From Branchipolynoe longqiensis (Eukaryota > Annelida > Polychaeta > Phyllodocida > Polynoidae), in contig CM059194.1 in assembly GCA_030323885.1 (NCBI GenBank), forward strand, positions 9,906,963 to 9,970,962: DNA of 64,000 bases, read 5' to 3'. Each line of letters starts with the position of its first letter. The stretch's first letter is position 1. This document shows positions 31,697 to 43,158 of the stretch, in pieces. Under the pieces are notes generated by a model that saw nothing but the letters and a program-made list of their open reading frames with translations, searched no databases and was not told the origin of the DNA. The position numbers and the translations under genes are program-made.

Positions 31697-32053
31697 TTTA
31701 AAGCTGCATAGTCCGATGAAATACCAAATTATCAAAACCAAACCAATTATCTCGATTTGATTTTACATATCTAACTTAGATACTGATGCACTTATTAAGC
31801 ATTTGTTTCTGCGTAGAATGCAATACTGAGTCAATTTAACAGAACCTGTTACTGCAGAAGTCTATGGTGTCAGAGTTTTGGCAAGTTTGCCAAAACTAAT
31901 TTTCCATGTTTGCACTCAAAATATCTAAAAAGTTTACCATTTAAAATAAAAGTAACTTTGAACTAATGTAAAGTATATACTAGTGATAGATCTAATATAT
32001 TTATCTCAGAAAAAATAGAGAAATTCAAAACCATTGGACTATGCAACTTTAAT
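31697..32053 (+). mobile_element. F6 MITE, complete
   Basis: TTAAAGCTGCATAGTCCGAT pairs with the right end attggactatgcaactttaa. This is the clearest copy of the family and lies in the first visible CMIP intron. Confidence 0.8.
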
Positions 32054-32106
32054 CCAATACAAACAATATATCTACTGAAATCAAAACTAAGCGATAACTC
32101 GCCAAA

Positions 32107-32360
32107 GTAAATTTGAAGAGTTCAGGCGCAAGACCACGTGAATGCCAATCCAAAAATGTAGTTTAAATAAAAGATTTTTCCTTGAAAATAATTTTAATTC
32201 TCAGTAATTCCACTTTTCATGTAATCCTATAATAATGGAGCAATGAACAACAAAATAGGAATATAAAAAAACAAACGTTTTGTTGGTTTAATTCCAATGT
32301 TTATCTCCATTTCTGGATTGGCGTTTACGTGGTTTTGCACCTGAACCCTTCATCTGGTTG
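32107..32360. mobile_element. F7 MITE, complete
   Basis: Left gaagagttcaggcgcaag, right gttttgcacctgaacccttc. Confidence 0.7.
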
Positions 32361-32479
32361 TCTCAGTAGATTAATTAAGACCTCAGTCACACTATCACCT
32401 GTGACCACTTTGCGACCAGAAGCCGGCGACCTGTTTCTCACGACCAAAGCAAAAAAAAAGTCGGGGAAAATGTCCTATC

Positions 32480-32760
32480 TAATGGCTGGCGCACACCTCC
32501 CGTTTACGATTCGCGCACTAAAACTCGCGACCCGACCCGACCCGCTTAAAACTGAAAACGGGCCGATTCATTTTTCGAATCGCGAATCGCAATCGCAATC
32601 GGCCGGTTTTAGCCCTAAAACTGAGGTTTTATGCGCGAATCGCAATCGCTAGGTGTGTGCGGGGAGTGCACACATAGCGATTTTTGTGCGCGAAACCGGC
32701 AGTTTTAGATCGTAAACGGTAGGTGGGTGCGCACAGACGGGAGGTGTGTGCCAGCCATTA
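32480..32760. mobile_element. F4 MITE (CTGGCGCACACCTCCCGT family), nested
   Basis: TAATGGCTGGCGCACACCTC at the left mirrors gaggtgtgtgccagccatta at the right. The interior has cgcgaatcgcaatcgc-type palindromes. The relative is at 54247-54528. Confidence 0.75.
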
Positions 32761-32796
32761 GTACCCATTTATCTATCTATTTACAATGTAATGTAA

Positions 32797-32885
32797 ACGG
32801 CCGGAAGACCAGTGCCTCGGCGCTGAATTATTTTTTTATTCTGATGAATAAACTATTTTACCAACAACACAACCATAAAAACAAA
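32797..32885 (+). mobile_element. L-repeat-type 3' tail
   Basis: ggaagaccagtgcctcggcg to aataaactattttaccaac, the same terminus as at 1697 and 60650. Confidence 0.5.
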
Positions 32886-33190
32886 CAATGGTCATCGATT
32901 GGCAATTGGCCAGCGATTGGTTGGTGATTGGTTGGCTATTGGTCAGTTATCAGTTTGTGACCGACCGCAAGCGATGAAAATGGTTCGACGATTTCCTTGC
33001 AACCGTTTTGGTCGCAAGGAGGTTTTTTTGGTGCAGCATGTGCAACCTCCTTGTAATCAAAATGGCCGCCCGGACGTCTGCAATTGGTCACCGACCGGAC
33101 CACTTTGCGATCGCCCCTTTTTGATGCTCGCAAAGTGGTCATAAGTGATTGCAAGTATAATGTGACTGAGGTATTAAACTATTTGGTGTT

Positions 33191-33912
33191 ACAGTATAAC
33201 CCCGTTAAACCAAACTTGAAGGGACCCTAGACATGTGTTTGGATTGCCACATGTTGAAGTCAACATGGATAATTCGGGGCGCGAAAGCACTACAAACTCA
33301 CCCCGACGCTCTCCCCTGGCGCCCCCTTCTGGCTGGGATTCGAACCCAGCACCCCTACGCCATCTAGCGGAAACTCCACTCCCCACCGCGTGGCGCCGGG
33401 CTGACCTGCTCACTTCTTCCCAGCATCCGAACCCGCGTGGTGCCTGGAGCTGTCTCACCCTTTCTTTAACCGATCATTGGTTTAATCGAGTTTGGCTTTG
33501 ACTTTGACTTTGAGTAAGAGTGTATTGCACATGTAATATACAATGTATGTGGACACTTTGATTATTGTTTTTTATGTATGTACAGTATAACCCCGTTAAA
33601 CCAAGCTCAGTTAAACCGAACGATCGGTTAATCCAAACTTTTTTTCGGCGGCCCGGCAAAATACTACCATTTATCATATAAAAAAAGTCAGATGACGTTA
33701 TAACCACATGACAGTTTGGTTTAACCATACCGGAGTGGCCTGGGGTCCGACAATTCTGTTTGGATTAACCGATACTTTGGATTAACCAACTTTGGTTTAA
33801 CCAACTTTTATATATGATAAATGGTAGTATTTTGCAGGGCCGCCGAAAAAAGTTTGGATTAACCGATCGTTTGGTTTAACCGAGCTTGGTTTAACGGGGT
33901 TGTACTGTATAT
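33191..33912. mobile_element. Pogo-like composite element
   Basis: Outer ends acagtataaccccgttaaac and ggtttaacggggttgtactg, plus an internal copy of the same end at 33588. A GC-rich insert with a T-arm-like gctgggattcgaacccagc lies at 33246-33465. The same two-part layout occurs in reverse at 63386-63885. Confidence 0.65.
33358..33370 (-). promoter_or_regulatory. CTCF-type core motif (13/13)
   Basis: The minus strand reads CCGCTAGATGGCG, fitting CCRCYAGRKGGCR at every position. A second, weaker GGCGCC-centred match is 25 bp away at 33318-33335. Binding is inferred only. Confidence 0.35.
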
Positions 33913-34073
33913 ATATATAGCAGGCTAAGGGGCTTGACTTGCACCCAAGAAGACAGCTGTTTTGCCGGTAATACTGGTAAGTTCAAGTCTGTGGTATATT
34001 CAGTTGTTGACTATATTAGTATTTATGCTAGATGGCTCTCCTTGCAAACCTTCTTTCGTATTGGCCAAACCTG

Positions 34074-34364
34074 GGCCAAGTTCAGGGTACGCCTCCGAAT
34101 CGACTCCGAGACGTCTTTTTGGCCTATTTGCGTTCAGGGTGTACCTCCGAGTCATCTCGGAGACATCTCCTTTTTCAGACAGCCTCGAAATTGGCCGCCA
34201 AATTCAGTGGTTTCAGCCAATTAGAGCTCTTCTTTTCCATTGCAAATGACTGCGCCCTATTAGGGGTGGTAATTTTCAAGGCAACCAACTGCTTTTGCCG
34301 TCCAGACTAGCATGACGTCGGGAATTTCTCCGAGACGCCTCCAATGCATACCTTGAACGCGGCC
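34074..34364. mobile_element. PIF/Harbinger-like MITE, copy 2
   Basis: GGCCAAGTTCAGGGT against ACCTTGAACGCGGCC, with CTG duplicated at 34071-34073 and 34365-34367. Confidence 0.75.
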
Positions 34365-34444
34365 CTGGACATCCCCCCAAAACCTCAACCTGACTTTCAG
34401 ATTTTTTTTTTGGCTGATGACCAATCACATCCCTGAATTTTTTT

Positions 34445-34793
34445 TGAAAGCTGCCTGCAAAAGTGTTGAAGTGCTGCTGGCTTTTGCAAGTTACCAGCGG
34501 CACTCTCTCGGGGAGCAAATAGAGGTTTCACACCGGCAAGAACATGTCAAGACAGGCGCAAAACTATTTGTCCCTGCAGTGGCTGGTCGGGACATGTTGG
34601 GAGTTCCATACATCAACCGCCATTAATGCTGCGCTGCCACAGTGACATGGTTTTCTGTTTAGGGTTTGCTCCCTTAGCCTTTGGTTCTGTCAAGAACCTG
34701 TACCACAAGGCAGTGGTTTACAACTCTGCAGCGCAGGGGCGTCAAATTCCCTGAGGTATTGCTATACCTGTAATACCTGCATACCAACAATTA
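34445..34793 (+). repeat. Repeat R, copy without LINE tail
   Basis: gaaagctgcctgcaaaagtg to ctgtaatacctgcatacc. At the equivalent junction the other two copies carry the LINE-A end; here there is a T-run instead. Confidence 0.65.
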
Positions 34794-34915
34794 ACAATGT
34801 AAAAATGAATGTTGTTTCACACTAAATACTCTGCAGTTTACGTGTCAGGGAAATGTACTATGTACAATGAAACCTGTCCAATAAAATCCCAATCAACTTA
34901 TGTTTCTTTCTTCAG

Positions 34916-34966
34916 GCCACGAATTCATACCTGCGGGACCAATGGCTACATTCTATACAGTGGAAA
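34916..34966 (+). CDS. CMIP: CMIP-like gene, internal exon (PH domain C-terminal helix)
   Basis: A 51-nt exon (17 codons, phase 0) follows a strong acceptor (tgtttctttcttcag) and ends at a near-consensus donor (AAA then gtaagt). It reads ATNSYLRDQWLHSIQWK. The central Trp of RDQWLHSIQ sits where the invariant Trp of the PH C-terminal helix is expected. CMIP has a closely similar NSYLRDQWFHSLQWKK segment at this point (family recollection). The exon is short and strongly constrained, and it is flanked on both sides by recent repeats. The intron to the next exon is 16973 bp and is filled with MITEs, SINEs and tandem arrays. Confidence 0.87.
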
Positions 34967-35021
34967 GTAAGTACGATCTTATCTATTATGAACTTTCTCA
35001 AAGAATTTTTTTAAAAAACTA

Positions 35022-35342
35022 ATGTCACGGGGGTGATGAAAATGGGAAATATTGCGCCTAAAGCGGGACTCGAACCCCCATCTCTTTGAATTCCGGGACA
35101 GTGTGCTAACCATTTCACCACCTAGGCTCCCTGATATAACCACACTACCCACGCCTACCTGTCTATGTGGATACTTGCCTGAGAGGTCAGTGCAGACCAC
35201 TACACTCGTCCCCCTGGACTTGTAAGTCTTGTAATGCTTACAATTACATAGATACAGGCAATGCACTAACACATACATACACAGGGTAGGTTCAACAACC
35301 ATACAGCGTGTAGCTTGTACAGGATCATGGTCATGGCACCAA
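35022..35342 (-). mobile_element. tRNA-Gln-like SINE, single unit
   Basis: One unit of the family at 322-1149, tRNA-like head at about 35057-35130. Its end abuts an LTR-2 copy. Confidence 0.7.
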
Positions 35343-35680
35343 TGTAATGGCCCACGGCCCTCCGACTCTCACCCTGCCATGCACACATGGAATAATGCCA
35401 AGATCCAATATAAGTACGCTTCAACTTGGTTTATTGAACCAATCTGCTCTCCACGGCGTCCACAGTCATCTGACCCGCCCCCGAACTCGGCAGGTCGCAC
35501 ATCAACTCTATAGGTGGATGGGGGGGTGAGCTAGCCACACCCAGTAGAGAGCAGCCCCGTCGGGGTCTGCCCGGTGGCTAGCCTGCCCCCACCTAGCGCA
35601 GTTCAGTGTAACTGCATAGGTGTGCGGCGTAGCCTCCGCCGCTACCGCGTGGTAGTAGGGCTCATGTACAGACTACTACA
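35343..35680. mobile_element. Solo LTR, LTR-2 family copy 1
   Basis: TGTAATGGCCCACGG to GACTACTACA (TG...CA). Flanks CCAA/CTAA match at three of four bases. The family is defined by the better copy at 55103. Confidence 0.55.
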
Positions 35681-35817
35681 CTAACAAAAATAACACAACT
35701 AAAAATCTCAAATCTAAACAACAACAATACAGAAGTTTAGCCGCTGTGTAGTCATTATCGGTGTTCATGTTAGTATTCCGTGAAATTAAATTACACAAGT
35801 CTTTTGCGCAACACTAT

Positions 35818-36326
35818 TGTAGACTCTAATGCTCGAATCTGTGGCTGTGAAGGCAGGCTATGGTGAATTCAATACAAACAAAGCGAAAGGAAGAGTATAA
35901 AGTGTAAAGAAGAAGCGAGAGTCCAGCCCTCCGGTTTATTATTTATATGGTTGCATGGGTTCATTGTAGAGTATCACCCCACCCGTTTCCCCCAATGGGA
36001 AACAAGCATTCTTGGTGCTACCAATAGGGATCCAGCATTCCTGGTCCCCGTGGCTACCAGTGGTCTGCCCACGACCACAAGCTGTATGGCCCCATGGCCA
36101 CCACCAACCTTGACCTTTGAGTGTGGTGATCCCTGTCATAGCAGAGGGGGTAGGCCCTGAGTGTACCCACACCCAGACCTGCCAACACCACTATGTCTAT
36201 TTACATCCCACTCAGGCACCACCAACCCATACATATATATATATATACATGTGGCTGGTCACGAAACAAAAATCAGTAATAGAACATTTGCATTCCCCCC
36301 TATGTTGAATATCGGAATATTTTGCG
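35818..36326 (-). mobile_element. Solo LTR, LTR-1 family copy 2
   Basis: TGTAGACTCTAATGC to AATATTTTGCG, flanked by CTAT (35814-35817 and 36327-36330). Its last bases have decayed from the TTTTACA terminus. Confidence 0.65.
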
Positions 36327-36474
36327 CTATGGTTGGCTAATTTTGCAGAATTTTCCTTAATTAATGTTCTGCGAACTGAATCTATGCATGGTAATTGCTT
36401 GTCCATCAAGCTTCGAATGAAGGAACAAATTATTTATATATTTTTTTAATTTGTTATTATTATTTTATTTTTAT

Positions 36475-36720
36475 TGAGGCTGTATTTATACTGTCCATAG
36501 CATATAAGCCCGGGTACCCAGGCTTATTTTCAATGCTGGCCAGTTGTAGTGTTGGTGTTATCTTACCACACAGTAGCTGCTGATCCTTATTTGATTACCT
36601 GCATTTCAGTAGCAGATAGATAATTGGTTGGTATGGTTAGTAGCCTATGTTAGTTGTTTTTTTTATTTCCTTGGCATATATGTATTTTATTTTGTTCTAC
36701 TCTTATTACTAGACTAGCCT
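36475..36720. repeat. Interspersed repeat, uninterrupted copy
   Basis: ctgtatttatactgtccata runs straight into taagcccgggtacccaggct, giving the empty site for the SINE array at 322-1149. Confidence 0.7.
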
Positions 36721-37445
36721 ATGAATAATTTAAAAAAGATTCAATAACAATTCTAAATAAACTTAACAGTTCCAATGCATAAAACACGGACGTAAATCTA
36801 CAACTTTATTTTTAGAATACACGCAAATAAGCAACGTATTTCTTTTAGTTCCACGGCGTTCGCATTAAGGATTTAGTTAACAAGAAAAGAAACACTATTT
36901 CGTGATTTAAATAGTTGGATAGCAAAATATTTAATTCAAATGTCCCGAAAAGTAATGAAAACTGTTACATTGCTTGGGTTGTGTTAACGTTGTATTATCT
37001 CATGCCATCGAATTTCCTCCCTTAAAAAGAAATATATATTAGATTGATCATTACTACAAATGTCCAGTTTGGGAGATATTTGAAGAGAAAACATACACAA
37101 TGAAGGTTGGCATGCTCATCAGAATTGATATCCTTCTGTAATAATTAAACAAATAAAAATTATTAGTATTATTGTTGTTGTTATTATTATTATTATTATT
37201 ATTATTCAATGTGTGAGCACAGTATTTTGTCTACTTGAAACCAGCGTGGTTGATTCATAATGTGTATAACTTACAGCATCAGCAAAGGCCAGTTGCTCTC
37301 ATAACATGTCTATGTGGTGTCGGAGATTAAAAATTCCTTCGGTCGCTAAAAGTGTAGGCTCTGGCTTTCTATCGACCAACTGTAATGGTGAAAACAAGTC
37401 TATTCAGACTTATCCATGATATTTCTTTCATCTTGGACCCACACA
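36721..37445. other. AT-rich, no gene seen
   Basis: An (ATT)n microsatellite lies at 37165-37206. Nothing else was recognised. Confidence 0.5.
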
Positions 37446-37447
37446 TA

Positions 37448-37805
37448 CCGGAAGCGATGCCCAAATCGGTAGAGCGCAGGCATCCTGTGCAGAAAGCCGG
37501 GAGTTCGAAACCCATTCAAAACAATGACTTGCAAAATTGATTCAATTCAATTCTTTATTTCAGACTCAGGATTATGGATTATGGTAATTGTCGCTAACTA
37601 ACCTGGCGCTTGGCATTATCAGGATAGGGCAAGGACTCCTTAGCTTAGTATCAGGATGATGTGACTGAGTGGGAAATCAGGTCATGGTGCTGGTAGGCTG
37701 GTCTCCCAGTGGGGCAGTATTATATCGTCACTATGAGTGCGCACTGTCACAAGTCGGTACCCATCCTGATATAACCTTAGTTGTCACTACGATATAAAAC
37801 CCCAA
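37448..37805 (+). mobile_element. SINE-1 copy with a small internal insertion
   Basis: Head cccaaatcggtagagcgcag. About 45 bp including tcaattcaattctttatttc interrupts the body at 37540-37590. The tail is decayed. Confidence 0.7.
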
Positions 37806-37849
37806 CAAACAAGTTGGGGCCCACACATAGGGTAGGGTATTTTTTCTTC

Positions 37850-37960
37850 TGGTTGGTTGTTGGAGTTTTAAATCCTGGCAACATCTAAGGTGATATCAGG
37901 ACGGGTACGACATGCAACAGTGCACACTCATGGCAACTTTATAGTGCTGCCCCAGTGGGT
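37850..37960 (-). mobile_element. SINE-1 3' part
   Basis: ggagttttaaatcctggcaa to tagtgctgccccagtggg, interrupted by the next copy. Confidence 0.65.
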
Positions 37961-38306
37961 TGGTTTGGTTGTTGGAGTTTTACGTCTTGGCAACATCTAA
38001 GGTCATATCAGGACGAGTACCGAATTGTGACAGTGCGCACTCATGGCGACTTTATAGTACCTCCCCACTGGGATACCAGGCCACCAGCACCATGACCTGA
38101 TATCCCACTGAGTTACCTTATCCTCACACTGAGCCAACCAGTCCTTGCCCTATCCCAATAACACCAAGCACCTGGCTAGGAAGCACCAAGTATAAATCTT
38201 TAAGTAATTGATTTGACTTGACCAGGGTTCGAACCCACAGGTTCAAATCCCACCATCTTCCAAAACGGGAGACTGAAGCTCAACTCATTCGGCCATCCCG
38301 TCTGGT
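37961..38306 (-). mobile_element. SINE-1 copy, long-head type
   Basis: Complete from ggagttttacgtcttggcaa to cattcggccatcccgtctgg. Confidence 0.8.
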
Positions 38307-38489
38307 CCTTTTTTCTTCTGGAGGAGGCAAGATAATATCAGTACACCCTCCTACCCTCTCACCCCCCCCCCCACCCCCCCATCCACACCCCCGCAAGTGA
38401 GAGTTTTATTCCCAGATTTCCCTGCCCTCTGTGACAGCTTCATTACTGTATTTTATTTCCGGGAAGCGGTAGGAATCTGAGGGAAAAAA

Positions 38490-38826
38490 GTTTGTTTTAT
38501 TTAACGATGCCTCTAGAGCACATTGATTTTTATCATCGGCTATTGGACGTCAAACATATGGTCATTCTGGCATATTTCTTTGGAGGAAACCTGGTGCTGC
38601 CACAAAAACTACTCTTTCCGATAAGCAGTAAGAGGTCTTTTATATGCACTTTCCCACAGACAGAACAGCACATACCACAACCTTTGATGTACCAGTTCTG
38701 GATCACTGGGTGGAACAGAAAATAACCCAAATTGCAAATGTGTCCACTGAGCAGGATCGGTCGGATGACCCACACCTTCACAGGTGGACACTCTACCACC
38801 TGATCTACGTCCCGCTCCTGAATCGG
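38490..38826 (-). mobile_element. Molluscan-type tRNA-derived SINE, full length
   Basis: gttttatttaacgatgcctc through catcggctattggacgtcaa and tcttttatatgcactttccc to the tRNA-like head, which on the minus strand reads gtagatcaggtggtagagtg. Confidence 0.75.
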
Positions 38827-38841
38827 AGGAGGTAGTTTTAT

Positions 38842-39225
38842 CAAAGACTCTATAATATTATGACGGCTCACTCCCTATCTCTCCCATGGTAATGTAAATT
38901 TTGCAGTGCCACCTTGTGGTGGGTTTGATCAGCCTGGCTGCTGGTTGGTGTTTCACATGTAAACACATACAATTATATTATACATGAGATAGGTAAGTAT
39001 GAATACACATCAATATGAAATTGCTATGAACAAATACACATCATCATCAGCATCATCATCATCATCGACATCCATCACACATCTTTCACATTCATATATA
39101 CATTTATACATATAATATAGCAACTGTTTAACCAAGAGAACAGCCAGCGCACCAAGTGGTGGGTTAGATCATTTTGATTACACAGTACAGGCTGAGTGAG
39201 CTATCTTAGTATTATAGGGTCTTTG
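38842..39225. mobile_element. hAT-like MITE (F8), complete
   Basis: CAAAGACTCTATAATATTA pairs with the right end tattatagggtctttg. GTTTTAT is repeated at both flanks, a 7-bp duplication compatible with hAT-type insertion. The (cat)n block lies in the middle. Confidence 0.75.
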
Positions 39226-39289
39226 GTTTTATACGACTACACCTGCTCAGGGATCCCTCACTCATTTAGCCCATTCGCAGCACTTTGGA

Positions 39290-40125
39290 CCGGTGGGAAG
39301 TGCCACCCGAAGTGCCACCCGAAGTGCTGCTCGAAGTGTCACCCGAAGTGCCACCCTAAGTGCTACTCGAAGTGTCACCCAAAGTGCCACCCGAAGTGCT
39401 ACTCGAAGTGTCACCCGAAGTGCCATCCGAAGTGCCAACTGAAGTGCCACCCGAATTGCCAACCGAAGTGCCACCCGAAGTGCCACCCGAAGTGCCAACC
39501 AAAGTGCCACCCGAAGTGCCACCCGAAGTGCAAACCGAAATGCCAACCAAAGTGCTACCCGAAGTGCTACCTGAAGTGCTACCCGAAGTGCCATCTGAAG
39601 TGCCAACCGAAGTGCCACCCAAATTGCCAACCGAAGTGCCAACCGAAGTGCCACCCGAAGTGCCAACCAAAGTGCCACCCGAATTGCCAACCAAAGTGCC
39701 AACCGAAGTGCCAACCGAAGTGCCAACCGAAGTGCCACCCGAAGTGCCAACCGAAGTGCCACCCGAAGTGCCACCCAAAGTGTCACCCGAAGTGCTACTC
39801 GAAGTGTCACCCGAAGTGCCAACCGAAGTGCCACCCGAATTGCCAACCGAAGTGCCAACCAAAGTGCCACCCGAATTGCCAACTGAATTGCCAACCGAAG
39901 TGCCAACCGAAGTGCCAACCAAAGTGCCAACCGAAGTGCCAACCGAAGTGCCACCCGAAGTGCCATCCGAAGTGCCAACCGAACTGCCACCCGAAGTGCC
40001 AACCGAAGTGCCAACCAAAGTGCTACCCGAAGTGCTACCTGAAGTGCTACCCGAAGTGCTACCCGAAGTGCCCCCTGAAGTGCTACCCGAAGTGCTACCC
40101 GACCTGCCACCCGCCGTGCACCCTG
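39290..40125. repeat. 12-bp tandem array with open frames
   Basis: About 69 units of tgccacccgaag and variants. Because the unit is four codons with no stop, several frames are open; one reads C-(H/Q/Y)-P-K throughout (312 codons, 39196-40134). The ORF start lies in the neighbouring MITE and no splice or homology evidence supports a gene. Confidence 0.85.
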
Positions 40126-40514
40126 CACATGTAGCAAGTCATGGCAGCGTTTTAAGTTCACGCCTACTGGGACATAATTATGGGCTTCCAGGAATGTGGG
40201 AGGGATTGTGGGTGTGTGGAGTGGGGGTGGGGTTTCAGAACGATGTGTGGGGGTGGGATGATCAGGGAGGGAGGGACGGAGGGGGCGTTGAGTGAATGAC
40301 AGATGGATAATGTGTGGGAGATGCTAAGATGAGTGTGATGTGGGGATTGGTGAGATGTGGGGGTTTTGAGGGGTTGGTAAGATTTGGACGCTATGTGTGT
40401 GATGTGGGGTTGTTAAGATGTGGACGATGTGGGTGATGTGGGGTTACTAAGATGTGGATCATATATATACGCTTGTACTACATGCAGCACTGACAGGTTC
40501 TAATTAAGTGACGT
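40126..40514. other. G/T-rich sequence with gatgtgggg words
   Basis: Loose repetition of gatgtgggg-type words at 40310-40455. No gene seen. Confidence 0.45.
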
Positions 40515-40747
40515 ATGAAGAGTTCAGGCGCAAAAATCCTTAAACACCAATATTGACATAAACACTGGAGTCAAACCTTCAAAAGTTTAAAGTTGTTATC
40601 TTCCTATGTTTTTGTTCATTGCTTCATAACCATTAAATCATAAGTAAAGTTGAATTCATGAGAATTAAAATTACCATCAGGTGAAAACCTGTTATGTTAA
40701 TTCACTTTTTGGGTTGGCGTGTACAGGGTTTTGCGCCTGAACTCTTT
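40515..40747. mobile_element. F7 MITE, complete
   Basis: GAAGAGTTCAGGCGCAAA at the left, ttttgcgcctgaactctttg at the right. Confidence 0.75.
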
Positions 40748-40807
40748 GCATCATTCCTTCGACACATCGATACCTGTCTAATAAGTGCACCATTATCCAA
40801 GTTGGAT

Positions 40808-41152
40808 TTGTTTGTTTGTTGTTTTACATCCTAGCAACATCTAAAGTCAGATCAGGATGGGTACCGACTTGTGGCAGTGTGCACTCATGGCAACTTTATA
40901 GTGCTGCTCCGCTGGGAGACCATGCCACCAACACCATGACCTGATATCCCACTCAGTCACATTATCCTGACACTGAGCCTACCAGTCCTTGCCCTATCCT
41001 AATAATGTCAAGCATCAGGCTAGGAAGCGACAAGTATCAATTGTTAAGTCATTATTTTGACTCGACCAGGGTTCAAACCAGGAAACTCATGGGTTCGGTT
41101 CCCCACAAAACAGGAGACGGACGCTCAACTCATTCGGCTATCCCGTCTGGAG
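40808..41152 (-). mobile_element. SINE-1 copy, long-head type
   Basis: gtttgttgttttacatccta to cattcggctatcccgtctgg, including the duplicated B-box-like stretch. Confidence 0.8.
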
Positions 41153-41222
41153 TTGTAGATGCAAAACATCGGCAAATGCTTCTGTTTAAAAACTGTCGCC
41201 ATACTATGTAACTTTAACCCAG

Positions 41223-41584
41223 TTTAAAGTTGCATAGTCCGAATGGTTTTGAGTTTCTCTCATTTTCTGAGATAAACATATTAGGTTGTTCATTATAATC
41301 TACCTTACTTTGGTTTGAAGTAACTTTTATTTTAAATCGCAAACTTTTGAGATATTTGAAATGGAAACATGCTAAGCATGCTAAATTAATTTAGGCAAGT
41401 TTGTCAAAACACCATAGGCTTCTGCAATAACAGGTTCTATTCAATTGATTCAGTAGTCCCTTCTATGTGCCTGTAAATGTTTAATAAGTGCATCAGTATC
41501 TTAGGTAGATATGTAGAATCAAATCTAGATAATTGTTTTGGTTTTGAAAATGTCATGTTTTCATCAGACTATGCAGCTTGAAGG
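41223..41584 (-). mobile_element. F6 MITE, complete
   Basis: tttaaagttgcatagtccga to atcagactatgcagcttgaa. Confidence 0.75.
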
Positions 41585-41635
41585 AATATAGGTAGGAAGG
41601 CTAAAGAAGTGGGTTTTTTTTTGGGGGGGGGGGTG

Positions 41636-41907
41636 TTTAAAACTTGAACATCCTAGCAATATCTACCGTCTTAGCAGGACGGGTAGTAATTTGTGACAGT
41701 GTTCACATGTGCTGATTTATAGTGCTGCCCCACAGGAAGAACAGGTCACCAGCACCGTAACCACTCAGTCGCATTATCCTGATAGTGAGCAAACCAGTCA
41801 TTACCCTGTCTTATTAATGCTGAACACCAGGCTAGCTGGTGACCAGTATCAATTTTGTAAGTCATGGGTTTGACGCGGCCGGAGTTCAAACCCATGAGCT
41901 CCTGAAT
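41636..41907 (-). mobile_element. SINE-1 copy, diverged
   Basis: cctagcaatatctaccgtct to cggagttcaaacccatgagc. It follows a G run at 41622-41631. Confidence 0.6.
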
Positions 41908-41911
41908 GTAA

Positions 41912-42256
41912 CCAGACGTGATGGCCGAATGAGTTAGAGCGTCCGTCTCCTGTGTTGGTAGATCGTGGGGTCGTGAGTTCGAACCTGGGTCCAGTCAAAC
42001 CAATGACTTAAAAATTGATACTTGTCGCTTCCTAGCCTGGCGCTCGGCATTATTAGCATAGGACAAGGACAGGTTGGCTCAGTGTCAGGATAATGTGACT
42101 AAGTGGGATATCAGGTCATGGTGATGGAGGCAACAGGTCTTCCAGTGGGGCAGCACTATAAAATCGTCATGAGTGTGCACTGTCACAAGTCGGTACCCAC
42201 CCTGATATGACCTTAGATGTTGCTAGGATGTAAAACCACAACAAACAAACAAACCT
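41912..42256 (+). mobile_element. SINE-1 copy, long-head type, complete
   Basis: aaccagacgtgatggccgaa to gttgctaggatgtaaaacca and (aaac)n. One of the cleanest copies, and convergent with the previous SINE-1. Confidence 0.85.
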
Positions 42257-42466
42257 AGATGGGAAGCTACTCAGCGCCTTTACCAATTTACTCAGCCCTG
42301 ACGTAAACAAGCATTTCCCTCCTGTGTGCAGCGTAGAATGGATACAATGTCTAATGCACAGACCCGGAAGTGGAGGCGAGCAGGCAGCGAGGGCACTGGC
42401 GCAATTACTGGAAGGAGCCTCTTCAGGATATCAGGCTTGCAGTGCTCCGCTCAACACCCAGCACAC

Positions 42467-42792
42467 CAGACGGGATGGCCGAATGAGTTGAGCGTCCGTC
42501 TCTCGTTTTGGTGGATCGTGTGATTCAAACCCACGGTTTTCGAACCCTGGTCGAGTCAAACCAATGATTTAAAAACTTGTACTCATTGTTTCGTAGCCAG
42601 GTGCTCGCCATTATTAGAATAAGACAAGGACTGGTTGGCTCAGTGTTCAGATAATGTGACTGAGTGGGATATCAGGTCATGGTGCTGGTGGCCTGGTCTC
42701 CCAGTGTGGCAGGACTAGAAAGTAGCCATCCTGATATGACCGTATATGTTGCCAGGACGTAAAACTCCCAACAATCAACCAACCAACCAACC
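42467..42792 (+). mobile_element. SINE-1 copy, long-head type
   Basis: ccagacgggatggccgaatg to gttgccaggacgtaaaactc, with a small deletion near the 3' half. Confidence 0.8.
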
Positions 42793-42961
42793 TCGCAGCT
42801 TCAGCTTACAAAGAGCCCAAGTAATGTTGGTACCAACATAAAGAGTAGGCCTAAATCTTCAGTTCATTCACAGTATTTTCATGGCATTTGTAATTTAAAC
42901 ATAGCCCCAAATAGGAGCGTTTAAAAACTAGCAATTTTTCATGATTTTCAACCATTCTTCC

Positions 42962-43158
42962 AGATTGGGTGCGGTGGCTTAATCGGTAGAGCGCGGGCCT
43001 CGCATGCGGAAGGTCGGGAGTTCGGTTCCCGATCGAGTCAAACCCATGACTTTAATGTTGATACTTTTCACTTCCTTGCTTAGCGCTAGGCATTACTTGG
43101 ATAGGACAAGGATATGAACTTAGATGTTGCTAGGACGTAAAGCAACAAACAACAGCAA
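42962..43158 (+). mobile_element. SINE-1 copy with internal deletion
   Basis: Short-type head ggtggcttaatcggtagagc. The body jumps from ggataggacaaggatatg to acttagatgttgctaggacg, losing about 140 bp. Confidence 0.75.

Larger units (their letters stand above)
32381..33171. mobile_element. F2 foldback element (GACCACTTTGCGA lexicon) with nested insertions
   Basis: Ends cctcagtcacactatcacc and ataatgtgactgagg are inverted. The interior words gaccactttgcga and ggtcgcaaggagg are shared with 47783-48104. A second MITE (32480-32760) and a retroposon tail (32797-32885) are inserted within. Confidence 0.65.

Noticed and set aside
39262..40161. 299-codon minus-strand frame (Val-Ala-Leu-Arg-like repeats)
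   Set aside because: Antisense reading of the 12-bp array.
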